Below are positions 4,341-6,351 of a DNA stretch of 6,351 nt, in pieces. Source of the stretch: Ignavibacteriota bacterium. Lineage in GTDB: Bacteria; Bacteroidota; Ignavibacteria; Tepidaquicellales; Tepidaquicellaceae. How positions within the stretch are numbered: the stretch's first letter is position 1; every line of letters begins with the position of its first letter. Below the pieces are notes generated by a model. The model saw nothing but the letters and a program-made list of their open reading frames with translations. It was not told the DNA's origin and did not search any database. The stretch covers positions 13,831 through 20,181 of the forward strand of contig PNBM01000214.1 of assembly GCA_003135995.1 (NCBI GenBank). The letters run 5' to 3'. Both the position numbers and the translations under genes were made by a program.

Positions 4341-6351
4341 CCGGTTTTAATTCAAGTTCAAATTTAGTTTTGCATTGCGGACATTCAAGAAACTTTCCGT
4401 CTTTTTTTGTTTCCTTTTTCAAAAGATATTCGTTATTGCAATTTGTACAGGTTTGAATCACCGGTTCAAAGTTTACGAGAAAATCACAATCCGGATATCT
4501 TGTACAGCCGTAAAATATTCTTTTGCTTTTTCCGCTGCGTCTTTGTAATATTTCACCTTCCTTACATTTTGGACATTTAATACCAAGTGTAATAGGTTTC
4601 ACTCCTTTACATTTGGGGTAGTTCGAGCAACCGTAGAATCTTCCGAATTTCCCTACCTTTTCAAGCATATCCGCTCCGCACAAATCACATTTTATTCCCA
4701 TCGCAGGTTTATTTTCTATAATATTTTCTTCGACGGATAATGTGGCTTTACATTTCGGGTATCTTTCACAGGTTAAGAACTGTCCGTTCCTGCCCCATTT
4801 TTTCAGCATGAAAGCCCCTGTTTCACTGCCGCAATCGGGACATATTATATCCGTTTTTTCTATTAATTCTTTTTTAATATCCGCAGCAGAAGATTCTGCA
4901 ATAACCAGATCTTTATCGAACGGTATATAAAAATCGTTGAGAACTTTAAGGTAAGTCGACTCACCATTAGCAATTGTATCGAGTTCTTCTTCCATCTCGG
5001 CGGTGAACTTTGTGTTTATCACATCAGGAAAATATTCTCCGAGTATTTTATTCACGTACAATCCTAATGTTGTAGCAAATAATTTCCTCTCGATGAGGTC
5101 AACATATTTTCTATCGACAACTGTTGACACGATTGATGCAAATGTACTTGGTCTTCCGATACCCAGAGAATCAAGCTGTTTAATAAGACTGCTCTCTGTG
5201 TATCGCGGCGGAGGATTCGTGAAATGTTGTTCTTTCATCATGTTTATTGCTTTCAGCAAATCATCGACCAGTAAATCCGGCGGAATTACCGATAAATCAT
5301 CTTCATCACCGTTTCCGTTTTCTTCTTTTGTAAATTCATAAACTTTCAAAAACCCGCTGAACCTGACTTCACTTCCGGTCGCTTTGAAAAAATATTGAAA
5401 CGTATCGCCTTTCGGACTTAAAGCTTTTATTATAACTGTTTTCTGGTCGAAGATAGCCTGTGACATTTGAGAAGCAACAAATCTTTTCCATATAAGAGAA
5501 TAAAGAGATAACAGGTTTTTATCAAGTTTTTTTAAATCTTCCGGCTTTTTGAATACATCCGTTGGTCTTATAGCTTCATGAGCATCCTGTGTATTTTTTC
5601 CTTTTGGCAGAAAATTTTTCTGATTACCTGAAAGGTATTCATTTCCATAATTTTCTTTTATGAACTTTGAAGCACCATCGATTGCATACTGGCTCACCCT
5701 TGTTGAATCTGTACGCATATACGTTATTAACCCGACATTTCCTTCACCTTTTGACACTTCAACACCTTCATATAATTTCTGAGCGAGCATCATAGTTTTT
5801 TTAGGTGAAAAACCGAGCCGCGAAGAAGCCGTTTGCTGAAGAACACTCGTTGTAAAAGGAGCAGGAGCATTACGTTTTACTTCTTTAAGCTGTATATCTA
5901 AAACTTTGAATTTATTGTTTCGTAAATTTTCCAGAATTTTATGAGCTTCATCAATATTACCTATATTCGGTGTTTCACCATTAAATTTAAGAACGTCGTC
6001 GTTAATTTTAAATAATTTTGCATTGAAGGGTTTAGTATTTCCTGATGGTTTTGAGAAGATTCCTTCAATTGACCAATATTCTTTTGCTTTGAAATTCCTT
6101 ATTTCTTCTTCTTTCTCACATATTAATTTTAATGCTACAGATTGAACCCTTCCCGCTGAAAGACCATAATAAAAAGATTTCCAGAGGAACGGACTCACTT
6201 TATAACCGAGTATTCTGTCCATAACCCTTCGTGCCATCTGAGATGATACAAGATATTCGTCAATCTCTCGCGGGTTTTTCATTGCTTCTTCAACACCGGT
6301 TTTGGTTATTTCATTGAATAAAACCCTTTTGATATTTTTATTTACTTTAGG
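4324..6351 (-). CDS. topA: DNA topoisomerase I (type IA), lacking only its N-terminal start in this window
   Basis: TopA relaxes negatively supercoiled DNA by cutting one strand through a tyrosine-phosphate link. The frame is open to the right edge (the first visible residues are PKVNKN, then RVLFNEIT), so 675 residues are visible; roughly the first 100, with most of the Toprim metal-binding domain, lie beyond base 6351. The Met at 6282 is internal. Visible landmarks: QMARRVMDRILGYKVSPFLW (about 38-57), GLSAGRVQS (63-71), and the active-site Tyr211 in GLITYMRTDST (codon 5721-5719). Further along are HEAIRPTD (about 258-265) and SLIKQLDSLGIGRPSTFA (388-405). The C-terminal tail has four Cys4 zinc ribbons with Cys at 504/507/528/534, 555/558/575/581, 593/596/616/622 and 635/638/657/660; the first three are classic topoisomerase C4 fingers, the fourth more divergent. 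It ends KPVAAEE, TAA, overlapping the xerC start by 17 bases, which indicates one transcript. Confidence 0.96.
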   Translation of the reverse strand, partial: PKVNKNIKRVLFNEITKTGVEEAMKNPREIDEYLVSSQMARRVMDRILGYKVSPFLWKSFYYGLSAGRVQSVALKLICEKEEEIRNFKAKEYWSIEGIFSKPSGNTKPFNAKLFKINDDVLKFNGETPNIGNIDEAHKILENLRNNKFKVLDIQLKEVKRNAPAPFTTSVLQQTASSRLGFSPKKTMMLAQKLYEGVEVSKGEGNVGLITYMRTDSTRVSQYAIDGASKFIKENYGNEYLSGNQKNFLPKGKNTQDAHEAIRPTDVFKKPEDLKKLDKNLLSLYSLIWKRFVASQMSQAIFDQKTVIIKALSPKGDTFQYFFKATGSEVRFSGFLKVYEFTKEENGNGDEDDLSVIPPDLLVDDLLKAINMMKEQHFTNPPPRYTESSLIKQLDSLGIGRPSTFASIVSTVVDRKYVDLIERKLFATTLGLYVNKILGEYFPDVINTKFTAEMEEELDTIANGESTYLKVLNDFYIPFDKDLVIAESSAADIKKELIEKTDIICPDCGSETGAFMLKKWGRNGQFLTCERYPKCKATLSVEENIIENKPAMGIKCDLCGADMLEKVGKFGRFYGCSNYPKCKGVKPITLGIKCPKCKEGEILQRRSGKSKRIFYGCTRYPDCDFLVNFEPVIQTCTNCNNEYLLKKETKKDGKFLECPQCKTKFELELKPVAAEE

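Noticed and set aside
4199..4456. Plus-strand open frame of 85 codons
   Set aside because: It lies antisense across the well-supported xerC/topA junction and has no recognisable motif.
4742..4930. Plus-strand open frame of 62 codons
   Set aside because: It is antisense to the TopA zinc-ribbon region and is a shadow of that coding frame.
5003..5341. Plus-strand open frame of 112 codons
   Set aside because: It is antisense to conserved TopA core sequence and has no independent support.
6280..6282. topA start at ATG 6282
   Set aside because: The frame stays open to the window edge, and the residues before this Met (RVLFNEIT and following) are conserved TopA sequence.

Overview
The window is AT-rich bacterial chromosome carrying housekeeping genes. 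It most resembles the Bacteroidota/Ignavibacteriota (FCB) group. The clues are the low GC, AT-rich leaders with no Shine-Dalgarno sequence in front of the five visible gene starts, the type of the LolC/E-family permease, a stand-alone AtuA-type small protein, and GC-richer palindromic repeats in AT-rich spacers. The lineage is an inference from style and not from a marker gene.

Left part, minus strand: the window opens inside a gene for a LolC/LolE-type lipoprotein-export ABC permease (GTG start at 502; its 3' end lies beyond base 1). Upstream of it, 69 bp away, is prfB for peptide chain release factor 2 (1661 down to 572). The prfB gene looks broken, but the break is the conserved +1 programmed frameshift: after 23 codons an in-frame TGA at 1592-1590 follows a CTT slip codon and an internal AGGAGG. 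The product after the shift is 362 residues, with intact SPF and GGQ motifs.

The 344-bp spacer 1662-2005 has no gene but holds four hairpins: a 7-bp-stem palindrome, a 9-bp-stem palindrome, and two tandem 51-bp units each with an 11-bp perfect stem. They look like REP-type palindromes. Next is a 103-residue minus-strand gene for an AtuA C-terminal-type domain, without the large DUF1446 subunit beside it.

Right part: a 220-bp divergent spacer precedes a plus-strand gene for a secreted, probably outer-membrane beta-barrel protein of the MetA-pathway type. Its TAA stop abuts, with no gap, the TAA of the convergent xerC-like gene. The tyrosine recombinase gene starts at TTG 4340, 17 bases inside the end of topA, which runs off the right edge (topA transcribed first, then xerC). 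Both products act on chromosome topology and segregation: TopA removes negative supercoils, and Xer recombinases resolve chromosome dimers.

I see no phage, transposase gene, CRISPR, tRNA or rRNA, and no clear novel multi-gene system. The points most worth a second look are the hairpin-repeat island, the contrast between the strong Shine-Dalgarno-like frameshift stimulator and the absence of such signals at gene starts, and the orphan AtuA-type protein.
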